Assembly: GCF_015694465.1 (NCBI RefSeq)
Contig: NZ_JADQDO010000009.1
Coordinates: forward strand, 62,001-126,000
Direction: 5' to 3'
DNA: 64,000 nt
DNA from: Microvirga alba
Lineage (GTDB): Bacteria > Pseudomonadota > Alphaproteobacteria > Rhizobiales > Beijerinckiaceae
Below the pieces are notes generated by a model. It was given only the letters and a program-made list of their open reading frames with translations, had not been told where the DNA came from and did no database searches. Below, in pieces: positions 7,870-16,809 of the stretch (position 1 is its first letter; each line of letters opens with the position of its first letter). A program made the position numbers and the translations under genes.

Positions 7870-9040
7870 ACATCCGGCCGGGATTGAGAATTCCCGCTGG
7901 ATCGAAAGAGGCCTTGATGCCGCGTGTGAGTTGCATCACCGCTTCGGATTGCGGCTCGAACACATCGAGGGCGGACCTGATTTCTGATGGCGCGGAGATC
8001 AGCGTCGCATGGCCGCCGAAAGCCTTGGTCGCCTCGCGGATTGCAGTGACACCCAGATCGCCGGCCATAGGCGTCGTAATCCAGAGCAATCCACCGCCCC
8101 AATCGTAGAACCACTGTGCATCCACCGCCCGACCGACATGGCTCGCGAAATCGGGGCCCTTTGTCGGGGCTGTCGAAATACGCCAGACCGACCGGCCGGC
8201 ATGATCCTGCAGCACGGTCGCGTCCTTCACGGATTGCCAAAGCGCCTCCGCTCCCCGGCCTTCGAGAATGTCGCCGGTGCCGAAGCGTTTGAGCAGGCGG
8301 CGCAGTTCGCCGAGGCGGTAATCGACCGAGACCGAAAAGCCTTCAAGGCGGATCAGGGTGCGCGCACCCAGGGTGTCGGGCGCGGGCAGATGCGCTGCGC
8401 CGGTCACGTCGTAGGGCGAGCCGAGAGCCTGTGACAGCGCCTCGATGGCGCGCTTGTCGTCAAGGCCACGCAGCAGGAGCGTCGACATGCGCTCGTGCTT
8501 CGGCAGCACCTTGAAGGTCACTTCCGTCAGAAAGCCCAGCGTTCCCCAGGAGCCCGCCATAAGCTTGACGAGATCGAGGCCGGTGACATTCTTCATCACC
8601 CGCCCGCCCGACTTCACGACCTCGCCCTGCCCGTTGGCGAAGCGCACACCGATCAGGCTGTCGCGAGCCGCTCCCGCCATGATGCGGCGCGGCCCGGAAA
8701 TATTCATCGCCGCCACCGCACCGATGGTGGGCTCGCCCTTGGTTCCCAGAAGCGGGCGGTAATCCATCGGCTCGAAGGGCAATTCTTGGCCCTTGTCTGC
8801 GAGCGTCCGCACGACCTCGGAGACAGGAGTTCCACTCAGCGCGGAGATCACCAATTCGGCGGGCTCATAGAGCGTGACGCCGCTCAATTCGCGTGAGGAA
8901 ATACCGCTTTGCGCATCGACCGGCCGTCCCATGGCCGCCTTGGTGTCCCGGCCGGAGACACGGAGTTTCGCTCGTTTGGCTGCAGCCTCGCGGATGATGG
9001 CCGATGCGTCTTGCTCGTCGCGGGGAATATGAAGCGTCAC
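7856..9040 (-). CDS. glcE: Glycolate oxidase FAD-binding subunit GlcE
   Basis: Second flavin-domain subunit of glycolate dehydrogenase. It has the PCMH-type FAD-binding fold ([24 protein letters not shown], then [24 protein letters not shown]), with a short C-terminal domain ending [10 protein letters not shown] start it at the GTG at 9040 ([11 protein letters not shown]), because that codon overlaps the glcD stop as GTGA; a longer ORF reaching 9091 would sit inside glcD. The resulting 394 residues fit the family. It is translationally coupled on both sides (glcD upstream, DUF2585 downstream). Confidence 0.93.
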   Translation of the reverse strand: MTLHIPRDEQDASAIIREAAAKRAKLRVSGRDTKAAMGRPVDAQSGISSRELSGVTLYEPAELVISALSGTPVSEVVRTLADKGQELPFEPMDYRPLLGTKGEPTIGAVAAMNISGPRRIMAGAARDSLIGVRFANGQGEVVKSGGRVMKNVTGLDLVKLMAGSWGTLGFLTEVTFKVLPKHERMSTLLLRGLDDKRAIEALSQALGSPYDVTGAAHLPAPDTLGARTLIRLEGFSVSVDYRLGELRRLLKRFGTGDILEGRGAEALWQSVKDATVLQDHAGRSVWRISTAPTKGPDFASHVGRAVDAQWFYDWGGGLLWITTPMAGDLGVTAIREATKAFGGHATLISAPSEIRSALDVFEPQSEAVMQLTRGIKASFDPAGILNPGRMYAGV

Positions 9041-10470
9041 GCGGCGAGCCTCCCTTCGAGGGGAAACACCTTGGCCGGATTGAGCAGCCATTGCGGATCG
9101 AACACACCGTGCACGCGCATTTGCTGCGCGAGATCTGTGGCGGTGAACTGATAGGTCATCAAATCTCGCTTCTCGATGCCGACGCCGTGCTCGCCGGTCA
9201 GGCAGCCGCCGACCTCGACGCAGAGCTTCAGGATTGCTTCGCCCACGGCTTCCGCCTTCTCCATCTCACCGGGTTTATTGGTGTCGAACATCACCAGCGG
9301 ATGGAGGTTGCCGTCGCCCGCATGGAACACATTGGCAACCCCAAGCCCATAGGATTTCGCGATCTCGTCGATGCGCCGAAGGACATAAGGCAATTGCCCG
9401 GTCGGGATCGTGCCGTCCATGCAGATATAGTCGGCAACCCGGCCGGTCGCACCGAAGGCCGATTTGCGGCCCTTCCAGATCGCCGCGCTCTCGGCCTCCG
9501 ATTGCGAGACCTTGATGGTTTTCGGGCGGAAGGGCTCGGCGATGGCGACGATGCGCCGGAGCATGTCGTCGATCTCCGCGTCAGAACCCTCGACCTCCAC
9601 GATCAGCATGGCCTCCACATCGAGCGGATAACCTGCATGGGCGAAAGCCTCGCAAATCTGGATGGCCGGGCGGTCCATGTATTCGAGCGCCACGGGGATG
9701 ATGCCTGCAGCGATGATGGCGGCGGTGCACGCGCCAGCATCCTCTACCCGCTCGAACCCGAAGAGCGCCGGGCGCGCGCCTTCCGCCGCGCGCAGAATGC
9801 GCACCACGGCCTCCGTCACGACGCCGAGCTGCCCCTCCGACCCGGTGATGAGGCCCAGAAAATCATAACCGCCGCTATCCAGATGCTCCCCGCCGAACGT
9901 CACCACGGTGCCGTCGAGGAGAACCATCGTCACGCCAAGCAGATTGTTGGTGGTGACTCCGTATTTCAGGCAATGGGCCCCGCCGGAATTCATGGCGATG
10001 TTGCCCGCAATCGTGCAGGCGAGCTGACTCGACGGATCGGGGGCGTAGAAGAACCCCTCATAGGCAACCGCCTGGCTGATGCCGAGATTGGTGATGCCCG
10101 CCTCGACCCGGGCGGTGCGGTTGGCAAAATCGACGTCGAGCACCCGGTTCATCTTGGCGATGCCGAGCACGATGGCGTCCTCCTGCGGGATCGCGCCGCC
10201 AGAGAGCGAGGTCCCGGCCCCGCGCGGCACCACCTTCACCCCGTTTTCCTGGCAGAACCGCATCACGGCGGAAACCTCCGCCGTCGAAGAAGGCAACACC
10301 ACGGCCAGCGGTATCTGGCGATAGGCGGTCAAACCGTCCGTCTCGAAGGCCCGACGCTCATCCTCCGACGAAATCAGGGCCTCCGGCGCCACAAGCCTTG
10401 CAAGGCCCGCCAGGATCTCGTTTCTGCGAGACAGGATGGCCCCGTCGGGCTTCGGAAATGCAATCGACAT
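9037..10470 (-). CDS. glcD: Glycolate oxidase catalytic subunit GlcD
   Basis: FAD-linked oxidase that converts glycolate (or D-lactate) to the 2-oxo acid. The FAD-binding PCMH domain has VVPRGAGTSLSGGAIPQ and CTIAGNIAMNSGGAHCLKYG; the C-terminal FAD-linked oxidase domain contains HAGDGNLHPL and GCLTGEHGVGIEK. I use the ATG at 10470 (MSIAFPKPDG) because AGGAGAGG lies just upstream; this gives 477 residues, close to E. coli GlcD. It is the first gene of the operon, with a divergent cytochrome c gene about 240 bases away. Confidence 0.95.
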   Translation of the reverse strand: MSIAFPKPDGAILSRRNEILAGLARLVAPEALISSEDERRAFETDGLTAYRQIPLAVVLPSSTAEVSAVMRFCQENGVKVVPRGAGTSLSGGAIPQEDAIVLGIAKMNRVLDVDFANRTARVEAGITNLGISQAVAYEGFFYAPDPSSQLACTIAGNIAMNSGGAHCLKYGVTTNNLLGVTMVLLDGTVVTFGGEHLDSGGYDFLGLITGSEGQLGVVTEAVVRILRAAEGARPALFGFERVEDAGACTAAIIAAGIIPVALEYMDRPAIQICEAFAHAGYPLDVEAMLIVEVEGSDAEIDDMLRRIVAIAEPFRPKTIKVSQSEAESAAIWKGRKSAFGATGRVADYICMDGTIPTGQLPYVLRRIDEIAKSYGLGVANVFHAGDGNLHPLVMFDTNKPGEMEKAEAVGEAILKLCVEVGGCLTGEHGVGIEKRDLMTYQFTATDLAQQMRVHGVFDPQWLLNPAKVFPLEGRLAA

Positions 10471-10709
10471 GGCGCCTCTCCTGAAGGCGGAATCGCGTGA
10501 CAATCGTCATCGCCTCCACCCGGTGTTCTTGTTGACGCAAGACCCTTGCAGGAACAGGGTTCCGCGGTTCCGGATCGTGCATTTCGCGGTTTATGGGCTA
10601 TTTTATCCCCATGGCCGACTCTATCCCAAGGTAGCTGCTCTTCCGCAACTTTTCCAATAAGGTGGAACCCCTCTAAGATGGCGTGGTCATCCAAGAATAG
10701 GAGTTTTTG

Positions 10710-11108
10710 ATGCGTTTGCCCGTTCTCCCCGCCGCCCTGGTCCTTGCAACCACCCTTGCAGGATTCAGTGCAGCCCAGGCTCAGGATGCCGCCGCCGGCG
10801 AGAAGGTCTTCACGCAATGCAAGGCCTGCCACCAGATCGGCGAGGGCGCGAAAAACGCCGTCGGACCCGTGCTGAACGGCGTCATCGGCCGCCCGGCGGG
10901 CACTTATGAGGGCTACAACTACTCCCCGGCCAACAAGAACTCCCACCTGACCTGGGACGAGACGACCTTCCGGGACTACATCAAGGACCCGCGCGCCAAG
11001 GTTCCCGGAACGAAAATGGTCTATGCCGGCGTCAAGGATGACAAGAAAGTCGACGACCTTTTGGCGTATCTGAAGCAGTTCGACGCCACGGGCAAAAAGG
11101 CCCAGTAA
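10710..11108 (+). CDS. Class I c-type cytochrome (cytochrome c2/c550-like)
   Basis: Periplasmic electron carrier of 132 residues. It has a cleavable signal peptide (LPAALVLATTLAGFSAAQA), the haem-binding motif CKACH right after it, and the sixth-ligand methionine in VPGTKMVYAGV; the KDDKKVDDLLAYLKQF C-terminal helix completes the fold. The start ATG is preceded by AATAGGAG. It lies divergently from the glycolate oxidase operon and could accept electrons from the respiratory chain, but no specific partner is shown. Confidence 0.92.
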   Translation: MRLPVLPAALVLATTLAGFSAAQAQDAAAGEKVFTQCKACHQIGEGAKNAVGPVLNGVIGRPAGTYEGYNYSPANKNSHLTWDETTFRDYIKDPRAKVPGTKMVYAGVKDDKKVDDLLAYLKQFDATGKKAQ

Positions 11109-11264
11109 ATCCCGCGCCATCGCGCATGGGATAGCCGCGATCCGCTCCAAGAAAACTCTAAGCCGTATCCTTGTCGTTCATTCAAGCTACGTTATAATGC
11201 AACATCACCAGTATTCTAAGCTGGAGTTATCAGCAACAGTTTGGTCATCAAGGTGGTGATTGTT

Positions 11265-11858
11265 ATGAAGATGAACGACTACACTTATACGAAATACGGG
11301 CTCAGCTATCACGCGGATTGGCAGAGCAACCCCCATTTCCACTATTCTGGCGACAGCCGCCGCGATCGGATCGTCGGGGACGATACTGATAACCTCATCC
11401 AGGGCAAAAACGGCAACGACCACCTTATTGGTGGCGCGGGTAACGACGAACTCAATGGCGGAGCAGGACGCGATGTTCTGACGGGCGGCGCCGGAGCCGA
11501 TGCGTTCATTTTCGACAGCAAGCTCGGCCGCAACAACGTCGACCGGATTACCGATTTCAACTCAAAGGAAGGCGATGTCATCGCCCTCTCGAGCCATATA
11601 TTCAAAGGCCTGCCCTCTGAGAGCACGGGGGGCTTCACTCAGCTCAAGCCAAGCCATCCGGACGTTTTCCGCGCCGCTCTGGAGAAACATTTCCGTGTGG
11701 GCGACAAGGCGCTCGATGCCGACGACCACATTATCTACAATCAAGCTTCGGGTGCTCTCTACTACGACAGCGATGGGAACGGAGCCGGTGCCGCTGTGAA
11801 ATTCGCACAGCTGAAACCGGGCACGGCTCTCCATTATTGGGATCTCATTGTCCTTTAG
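11265..11858 (+). CDS. Small RTX-type calcium-binding protein
   Basis: A 197-residue protein with a hemolysin-type repeat block: about three nonapeptides (GGAGNDELN, GGAGRDVLT, GGAGADAFI) at residues 57-85, preceded by weaker copies (GDDTDNLIQ, GKNGNDHLI). The part after the repeats, FIFDSKLGRNNVDRITDFN and YYDSDGNGAGAAVKFAQL, is the usual C-terminal portion of RTX proteins that carries the type I secretion signal. There is no N-terminal signal peptide, which agrees with type I export. AAGGTGG lies 8 bases before the chosen ATG. No type I transporter genes are in the window, and no enzymatic domain is present. Confidence 0.85.
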   Translation: MKMNDYTYTKYGLSYHADWQSNPHFHYSGDSRRDRIVGDDTDNLIQGKNGNDHLIGGAGNDELNGGAGRDVLTGGAGADAFIFDSKLGRNNVDRITDFNSKEGDVIALSSHIFKGLPSESTGGFTQLKPSHPDVFRAALEKHFRVGDKALDADDHIIYNQASGALYYDSDGNGAGAAVKFAQLKPGTALHYWDLIVL

Positions 11859-11951
11859 AGCAGTTCGGACGACCAAACCATCCAAGCCGTCGCGGCCTTC
11901 GGCAGCGGCGGCCTTTTCATGTCCCGCACTCTCCACGGAGTCTCTCGTGTC

Positions 11952-12047
11952 CGATCATGTCTCCTCGAAACATGATCGCGCCCTAAGCTTTTGATGCGGC
12001 ATGATTTTATCAGAACGCCGGATTCCACTTTTCTGAATCATGCTCTA
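11952..12047 (-). repeat. Dispersed palindromic intergenic repeat, copy B
   Basis: Same family as copies at 2313, 15388 and 16714: hairpin GATCATGT...ACATGATC followed by GGATTCCACTTTTCTGAATC and ATGCTCTA. It sits between the RTX gene and lutA, where it may lie in the lutA leader or promoter zone. Confidence 0.85.
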
Positions 12048-12110
12048 GTCTTGACCAACTCCCGTCTTGGATGATGTTGGTAGCATCCGTCCCGGAAAAG
12101 GTTTTCAGCG

Positions 12111-12890
12111 GTGAAGCAAGAACGCAAACCCCATATCGGCCTTTTCGTCACCTGCCTCGTCGACCTGATGCGCCCTTCCATCGGCTTCGCGGCGGTGAAA
12201 CTGCTGGAGGATGCCGGTTGCAGTGTGGACGTGCCGGCGCAGACCTGCTGCGGCCAGCCTGCCTATAATTCGGGCGACCGGGGCACGACGCGGGACATCG
12301 CGGAGCAGGTCATGGCGGCGTTCGAACACTACGACTACGTGGTCGCGCCCTCCGGCTCCTGCGCTGGGATGATCAAGGCCCATTATCCGGAGCTCTTCGC
12401 GGACGATCCGAACCTGCTGCCGAAGGCCGAGGCCCTTGCGGACAAGACCTACGAGCTGACCAGCTTCCTTGTCGACGTGCTCGGCATTTCAAAGGTCGAT
12501 GCGGCTTTCAGCGGCACAGTGACCTATCACGATTCATGCTCGGGCCTGCGCGAGCTTGGCGTCAAGACCCAGCCACGCAAGCTGCTCTCCAGCGTCGAGG
12601 GCCTGACGCTCGTCGAGATGAACGAAAGCGATGTCTGCTGCGGTTTCGGGGGCACCTTCGCCGTGAAATACAGCGACATTTCCGGCGCCATCGTCGGCGC
12701 AAAAGCCAGGAACATCGAGGAAGCCCACACCCGCACCCTGCTCGCGGGCGATCTCGGCTGTCTCATGAACATGGCGGGCAAGCTCTCCCGCGACGGCAAG
12801 ACCATCGAAGTCCGTCACGTCGCGGAGATCCTCGCCGGGATGACGGACGAGCCTCCGATTGGCGCGCCGACAGCCAAGCCTGCGAAGTGA
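12111..12890 (+). CDS. lutA: L-lactate utilisation protein LutA, CCG-domain Fe-S protein
   Basis: One of three subunits of the LutABC (LldEFG) L-lactate oxidase. It has two cysteine-rich CCG domains: an early CLVDLMRP with AQTCCGQPAYNSGD, and a later YHDSCSGLRELG with DVCCGFGGTFAVKYSDIS. Its 259 residues are the family size. It starts at GTG 12111 (MKQERKPHIG). It is first in lutA-lutB-lutC, with a 10-base gap to lutB. The glycolate oxidase operon nearby points to a local set of 2-hydroxyacid oxidation genes. No lactate permease is in the window. Confidence 0.92.
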   Translation: MKQERKPHIGLFVTCLVDLMRPSIGFAAVKLLEDAGCSVDVPAQTCCGQPAYNSGDRGTTRDIAEQVMAAFEHYDYVVAPSGSCAGMIKAHYPELFADDPNLLPKAEALADKTYELTSFLVDVLGISKVDAAFSGTVTYHDSCSGLRELGVKTQPRKLLSSVEGLTLVEMNESDVCCGFGGTFAVKYSDISGAIVGAKARNIEEAHTRTLLAGDLGCLMNMAGKLSRDGKTIEVRHVAEILAGMTDEPPIGAPTAKPAK

Positions 12891-12900
12891 GAGCAAGGCC

Positions 12901-14334
12901 ATGATCGTTCACACCACCTCACCCCAGTTCAAGCGGAATGCCGCGCGGGCGCTGGCCGACACGCAATTGCAGAAAGCCCTCGGCAACGTGAAGCAGGGCT
13001 TCATCGACAAGCGTCGAAAGGCAGCCGAGAAGCTGCCCGAATTCGAGGGCTTGCGGGATTCCGCGCGCGACATCAAGAACCACACGCTCGAACATCTCGA
13101 CCTCTATCTCGAAGCCTATGAGGCCAAGGTGAAAGCATCCGGCGGGCATGTGCATTTCGCCCGCAACGCGGACGACGCCCGCGACATCATCCTCTCCATC
13201 TGCCGCGAGGCGGGTGCGAAGACGGTGACCAAGGGCAAGTCGATGATCGCCGAGGAAATCGAGATCAACGGCCACCTTCAGGCAAACGGCATCACGCCGG
13301 TTGAAACCGATCTCGGCGAGTACATCATCCAACTCCGCAACGAATTGCCGAGCCACATCATCGCGCCCGCCGTCCACCTCAACGCGACCCAGGTCGAACA
13401 GGATTTCCGACGCGTTCACAAGGACCTCGACCCGAAGCGCGACCTGTCGCAGCCGGTGCAGCTTTTGACAGAGGCCCGCGCGGTCTTGCGCGAGCGCTTC
13501 TTCGCTGCCGATGTCGGCATCACGGGCGCGAATTTTCTCGTGGCGGAAACCGGCACCTCCATCATCGTCACCAATGAGGGCAATGGCGATCTCACGCAGG
13601 TTCTGCCGAAGACGCATATCGTTCTGGCATCAATCGAAAAGCTCGTGCCGACGCTGGAAGATGCGAGCCAAATCCTGCGTGTGCTCGCCCGCTCCGCGAC
13701 GGGCCAGGAAATGTCGGTCTACACCACCTTCTCCACCGGCCCGCGCCGCGCAAGCGATGCGGACGGGCCCGAGAATTATCACGTGGTGCTGCTCGATAAC
13801 GGGCGCTCGGCCATGCTCGGCTCGGATTTCGAGGAGATGCTGCGCTGCATCCGCTGCGGCGCGTGCATGAACCATTGCCCAGTCTATCATGCAGTCGGCG
13901 GCCACGCTTATGGCTGGGTTTATCCCGGCCCGATGGGCGCGGTGTTGACCCCTTCGTTGATCGGCGTGGACAAGGCGGGTCACCTGCCCAACGCGACCAC
14001 TTTCTGCGGCCGCTGCGAGAGTGTGTGCCCGGTGCGCATTCCGCTGCCGAAACTCATGCGCCATTGGCGCGAGCGCGAATTCGAGCGGCATCTGACGCCC
14101 GCGACCTTCCGCTCCGGGCTTGCTTTCTGGGGCTTCTTCGCCAAGCGCCCGGCTCTTTATCGGCTCGTGACGCGCGCCGCCATGGGCGCGCTCGGTTTCG
14201 CAGGCCGCCATCGCGGCCGTTTCAAATGGCTGCCGCTCGCCAAGGGCTGGACGAAGTATCGCGACTTCCCTGCGCCGCAGGGCGAAACGTTTCAGGCGCG
14301 CTGGAAACGCGAGCGTAAAGGAAAAGCCGCATGA
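12901..14334 (+). CDS. lutB: L-lactate utilisation protein LutB, Fe-S/LUD protein
   Basis: A 477-residue subunit of LutABC. An N-terminal LUD domain (TKGKSMIAEEIEIN, GITGANFLVAETGTSIIVTNEGN) is followed by two 4Fe-4S clusters: CIRCGACMNHCPVY near residue 316 and CGRCESVCPVRIPLPK near residue 366, then a C-terminal helical DUF3390-like region. I start at ATG 12901; the in-frame ATG at 12859 lies inside lutA. Its last codons overlap lutC as ATGA. Confidence 0.94.
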   Translation: MIVHTTSPQFKRNAARALADTQLQKALGNVKQGFIDKRRKAAEKLPEFEGLRDSARDIKNHTLEHLDLYLEAYEAKVKASGGHVHFARNADDARDIILSICREAGAKTVTKGKSMIAEEIEINGHLQANGITPVETDLGEYIIQLRNELPSHIIAPAVHLNATQVEQDFRRVHKDLDPKRDLSQPVQLLTEARAVLRERFFAADVGITGANFLVAETGTSIIVTNEGNGDLTQVLPKTHIVLASIEKLVPTLEDASQILRVLARSATGQEMSVYTTFSTGPRRASDADGPENYHVVLLDNGRSAMLGSDFEEMLRCIRCGACMNHCPVYHAVGGHAYGWVYPGPMGAVLTPSLIGVDKAGHLPNATTFCGRCESVCPVRIPLPKLMRHWREREFERHLTPATFRSGLAFWGFFAKRPALYRLVTRAAMGALGFAGRHRGRFKWLPLAKGWTKYRDFPAPQGETFQARWKRERKGKAA

Positions 14335-15002
14335 GCGCCCGCGACGACGTTCTCGCCAATATCCGCCGCTCGCTCGGCGTCAAGGGAACCGAGACCATCA
14401 GGCGAAACATCGTGGCTGAGAGGCTGGAGCATGCGCCGAAGGGGCTCATCCCCGCGCGCGGCCAAGTTTCCGGCGAGGAGCGCCTTGCCCTGTTCAAGAC
14501 GCAGGCCGAGGCAGCGCTCGCCACGGTGACGGAAGTGGCCTCCTCGGCCGATGTCCCGTTATCGATCGCCCTGTTCCTGCGCAGTCACAACCTGCCCGCC
14601 AGCCTCCGCATGGGCGACGATCTCCGCCTCAAGGCCATGCCCTGGACCGAGACCGCGCTCGACATCTCGCACGGACCGAGCGAAGGCCACGACCTCAATG
14701 CGGTCAGCCACGCTTTCGGTGGCGTGGCCGAGACAGGCTCTCTGGTGCTGGTCTCCGGACCGGAAAATCCCTCGACCCTCAACTTCCTGCCCGACAACCA
14801 CATCATCGTCGTGGCGGCGAAGGACATTGCTGGCGATTACGAATCCGTGTGGAACCGGGTGCGATTCACTTTCGGCAAAGGCGGCATGCCGCGCACGGTG
14901 AACTGGATCACCGGCCCTTCGCGCTCGGGTGATATTGAGCAGACCATGCTTCTCGGCGCGCATGGGCCGAGGCGATTGCACGTCGTCGTGGTGAGCGAGT
15001 AA
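14331..15002 (+). CDS. lutC: L-lactate utilisation protein LutC (LUD domain)
   Basis: A 223-residue LUD-domain subunit. Typical stretches are DVLANIRRSLGV at the start, GVAETGSLVLVSGPENPSTLNFLPD in the middle and GPSRSGDIEQTMLLGAHGPR near the end. It is translationally coupled to lutB through the ATGA overlap. It belongs to the complex that oxidises L-lactate to pyruvate. Confidence 0.93.
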   Translation: MSARDDVLANIRRSLGVKGTETIRRNIVAERLEHAPKGLIPARGQVSGEERLALFKTQAEAALATVTEVASSADVPLSIALFLRSHNLPASLRMGDDLRLKAMPWTETALDISHGPSEGHDLNAVSHAFGGVAETGSLVLVSGPENPSTLNFLPDNHIIVVAAKDIAGDYESVWNRVRFTFGKGGMPRTVNWITGPSRSGDIEQTMLLGAHGPRRLHVVVVSE

Positions 15003-15098
15003 CAACCGCGCAGGCCGCGACAACCGGGCGCGGCTTGCCATCATGGCGAACGACGCGTTTTACTTCTATGTAAGTCATTGAGAGAACAATAGTTTTTA

Positions 15099-15117
15099 AG
15101 AATTCCAAACTGGAATC
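15099..15117. promoter_or_regulatory. Possible operator just upstream of bfd
   Basis: The inverted repeat ATTCC-AAACT-GGAAT sits a few bases before the bfd start within an AT-rich leader (TTTTTAAGAATTCC). It could bind an iron regulator, but the match to a known Irr or RirA box is only partial. Confidence 0.3.
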
Positions 15118-15120
15118 TCA

Positions 15121-15378
15121 ATGATCGTCTGCTCCTGCAACATTCTTTCCGACGGCGACGTGAAAGCCTGCCTCAAACCGGGACAGGACTGCCCGCGCAC
15201 GCCGGCGCAGGTCTATCGCTGTTTGGGTTGCAGCCCCGATTGCGGGCGCTGCGTCCGGACCATCCGCGCGATCATGGACAAGGCTTTGGCCGAGGCCGGA
15301 GCCGAACCGCTCGCCGCATGCCGACGCGGATGCTGCCCCGCGAAGCTGGAACAGGCTGCGGCTGAGCCCACTCTTTGA
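15121..15378 (+). CDS. bfd: Bacterioferritin-associated ferredoxin Bfd, (2Fe-2S) protein
   Basis: A small redox protein that releases iron from bacterioferritin by reducing its Fe3+ core. The Bfd pattern is clear: an N-terminal CSC (Cys4, Cys6) and the second pair in CSPDCGRC (around residues 37-44). At 85 residues it is slightly longer than E. coli Bfd because of a tail containing CRRGCCP, whose three extra cysteines are unusual. The bacterioferritin gene lies 170 bases downstream on the same strand, separated by a palindromic repeat. Confidence 0.9.
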   Translation: MIVCSCNILSDGDVKACLKPGQDCPRTPAQVYRCLGCSPDCGRCVRTIRAIMDKALAEAGAEPLAACRRGCCPAKLEQAAAEPTL

Positions 15379-15387
15379 ATGATCGCT

Positions 15388-15483
15388 TGATCATGTTTCC
15401 CTGGAACATGATCAGATCCTAGCCTTTTGATGCCCCCTGATTTTATCGGAAGGCCGGATTCCACTTTTCTGAATCATGCTCTA
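15388..15483 (-). repeat. Dispersed palindromic intergenic repeat, copy C
   Basis: Hairpin GATCATGTTTCCCTGGAACATGATC (close to perfect) followed by GGATTCCACTTTTCTGAATC and ATGCTCTA. It separates bfd from bfr and may affect their relative expression. Confidence 0.85.
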
Positions 15484-15548
15484 ATTCATAACTCTTCCGA
15501 GGTTTTCGCGGTCGGCGTGTTCCGGCACAGTTTCGACGAGAGGCGAGG

Positions 15549-16040
15549 ATGAAGGGCGATCCGAAGGTAATCGAGTATCTCAATCGCGGCCTGCGCAGCG
15601 AATTGACCGCAGTGAACCAATATTGGCTGCACTTCCGGATCCTCGACAATTGGGGCTACAAGGATCTGGCCAAGGCGTGGCGCAAGGAATCCATCGAGGA
15701 GATGAACCACGCGGATCGCTTCATCGAGCGCATTCTCTTTCTCGACGGCTTCGCCAATCTACAAGTGCTCGACCCCTTACGCATCGGCCAGAACGTTCAG
15801 GAAATTCTGGAATGCGACCTCGCCGCCGAGTATGACGCGCGCAATCTTTACGGCGAGGCGGCAGAGTATTGTGACGGTGTCGGCGACCGCGTGTCGAAAA
15901 TCCTGTTCGAGGATTTGATGAAGGACGAGGAAGGCCATATCGATTTCCTCGAAACCCAGCTCAACCTCGTCGAGCAACTCGGAATCGAACTCTACGCGCA
16001 AAAGCACGTCGGCGGCCTGATGAGCGACGAAGGCCACTAG
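15549..16040 (+). CDS. bfr: Bacterioferritin
   Basis: Iron-storage protein forming a 24-mer shell with haem between subunits. At 163 residues it is full length. The haem ligand Met52 is present (EEMNHADRF), as are the ferroxidase residues Glu18, Glu51 and His54 and the later [15 protein letters not shown] motif. It follows bfd on the same strand, which is the classic storage/release pair. It is regulated by iron in relatives; the sequence offers only a weak candidate box near bfd. Confidence 0.95.
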   Translation: MKGDPKVIEYLNRGLRSELTAVNQYWLHFRILDNWGYKDLAKAWRKESIEEMNHADRFIERILFLDGFANLQVLDPLRIGQNVQEILECDLAAEYDARNLYGEAAEYCDGVGDRVSKILFEDLMKDEEGHIDFLETQLNLVEQLGIELYAQKHVGGLMSDEGH

Positions 16041-16156
16041 AGTTTCTGAATCTTACGCGGTCTTGGATGTATTCGCGATGCAATGGCAGCATGCACACTT
16101 GCTTTCGCGGGCATGCTCGCTAGCATCGCTCTCGATCCAACATCGAAGAGACAGCC

Positions 16157-16690
16157 ATGATCCGTGCCGTATGTAAGATCGTATCGCGAAAGAATTATCA
16201 CCTGCTCGCGACAGCCATCGTCTTCCTGTTCGGCGCACTATGGTCGCCGTCTTACGCCGCGGATACGGGCGCGAAACAGTTTCTCGAGTCGATTTATAAG
16301 GCGTATGTCGGTACCGATGCCGATGCCATCGACTGGCGCGGATCGAAGACGCAGCAATATTTCGACGCCAGCCTGACGAAGCTTATCTTGCAGGATCTGC
16401 GGGAATCCGGAGGCGAAGTTGGGCGGATCGATTTCGACCCTTTCGTCTACGCCCAGGATTTCGACATCAAGGACCTCGACATCACGGTTGTGCCCAAGGG
16501 GGCGCAGCGGGCCGCTGGAATCGTGTCATTCACGAACGTGAGTTCTCCGACGAAGGTCACTTACGATCTCGCCAAAACCTCAAAGGGCTGGCGCATCGCG
16601 AATGTCTCCTGGGAAGGAGCGGAGGCCGGTGCCGGGAACATTCGCACTCTCCTGTCGCGGCCTCTGACGTCAAGCGCGCAGGCCGATTGA
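16157..16690 (+). CDS. DUF3828-like exported protein
   Basis: A 177-residue protein with an N-terminal signal peptide (LLATAIVFLFGALWSPSYAA). The mature part begins AKQFLESIYKAYVGTD and contains DFDPFVYAQDFDIKDLDITVV and YDLAKTSKGWRIANVSWE, the arrangement of DUF3828-type NTF2-like periplasmic proteins. The function is unknown. It stands alone between bfr and a palindromic repeat. Confidence 0.72.
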   Translation: MIRAVCKIVSRKNYHLLATAIVFLFGALWSPSYAADTGAKQFLESIYKAYVGTDADAIDWRGSKTQQYFDASLTKLILQDLRESGGEVGRIDFDPFVYAQDFDIKDLDITVVPKGAQRAAGIVSFTNVSSPTKVTYDLAKTSKGWRIANVSWEGAEAGAGNIRTLLSRPLTSSAQAD

Positions 16691-16713
16691 ACCGGGTCTG
16701 ACATCGCAGTCCC

Positions 16714-16809
16714 AGAGTTTGATCATGTCCCGTTGAAGCATGATCAAACTCTCAGTTCCGCATGATCCTGACGAACAAACGGTTTCGACTTGTCCTGATC
16801 ATGCTCTAA
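16714..16809 (-). repeat. Dispersed palindromic intergenic repeat, copy D
   Basis: Hairpin GTTTGATCATGT...ACATGATCAAAC-like (GAGTTTGATCATG / CATGATCAAACTC), then GCATGATCC and GATCATGCTCTA. Its last bases form the stop codon (TAG) of the minus-strand acyl-CoA synthetase gene. Confidence 0.85.

Noticed and set aside
9004..10500. 498-codon plus-strand ORF opposite glcD
   Set aside because: Antisense shadow in high-GC DNA; glcD motifs on the other strand are unmistakable.
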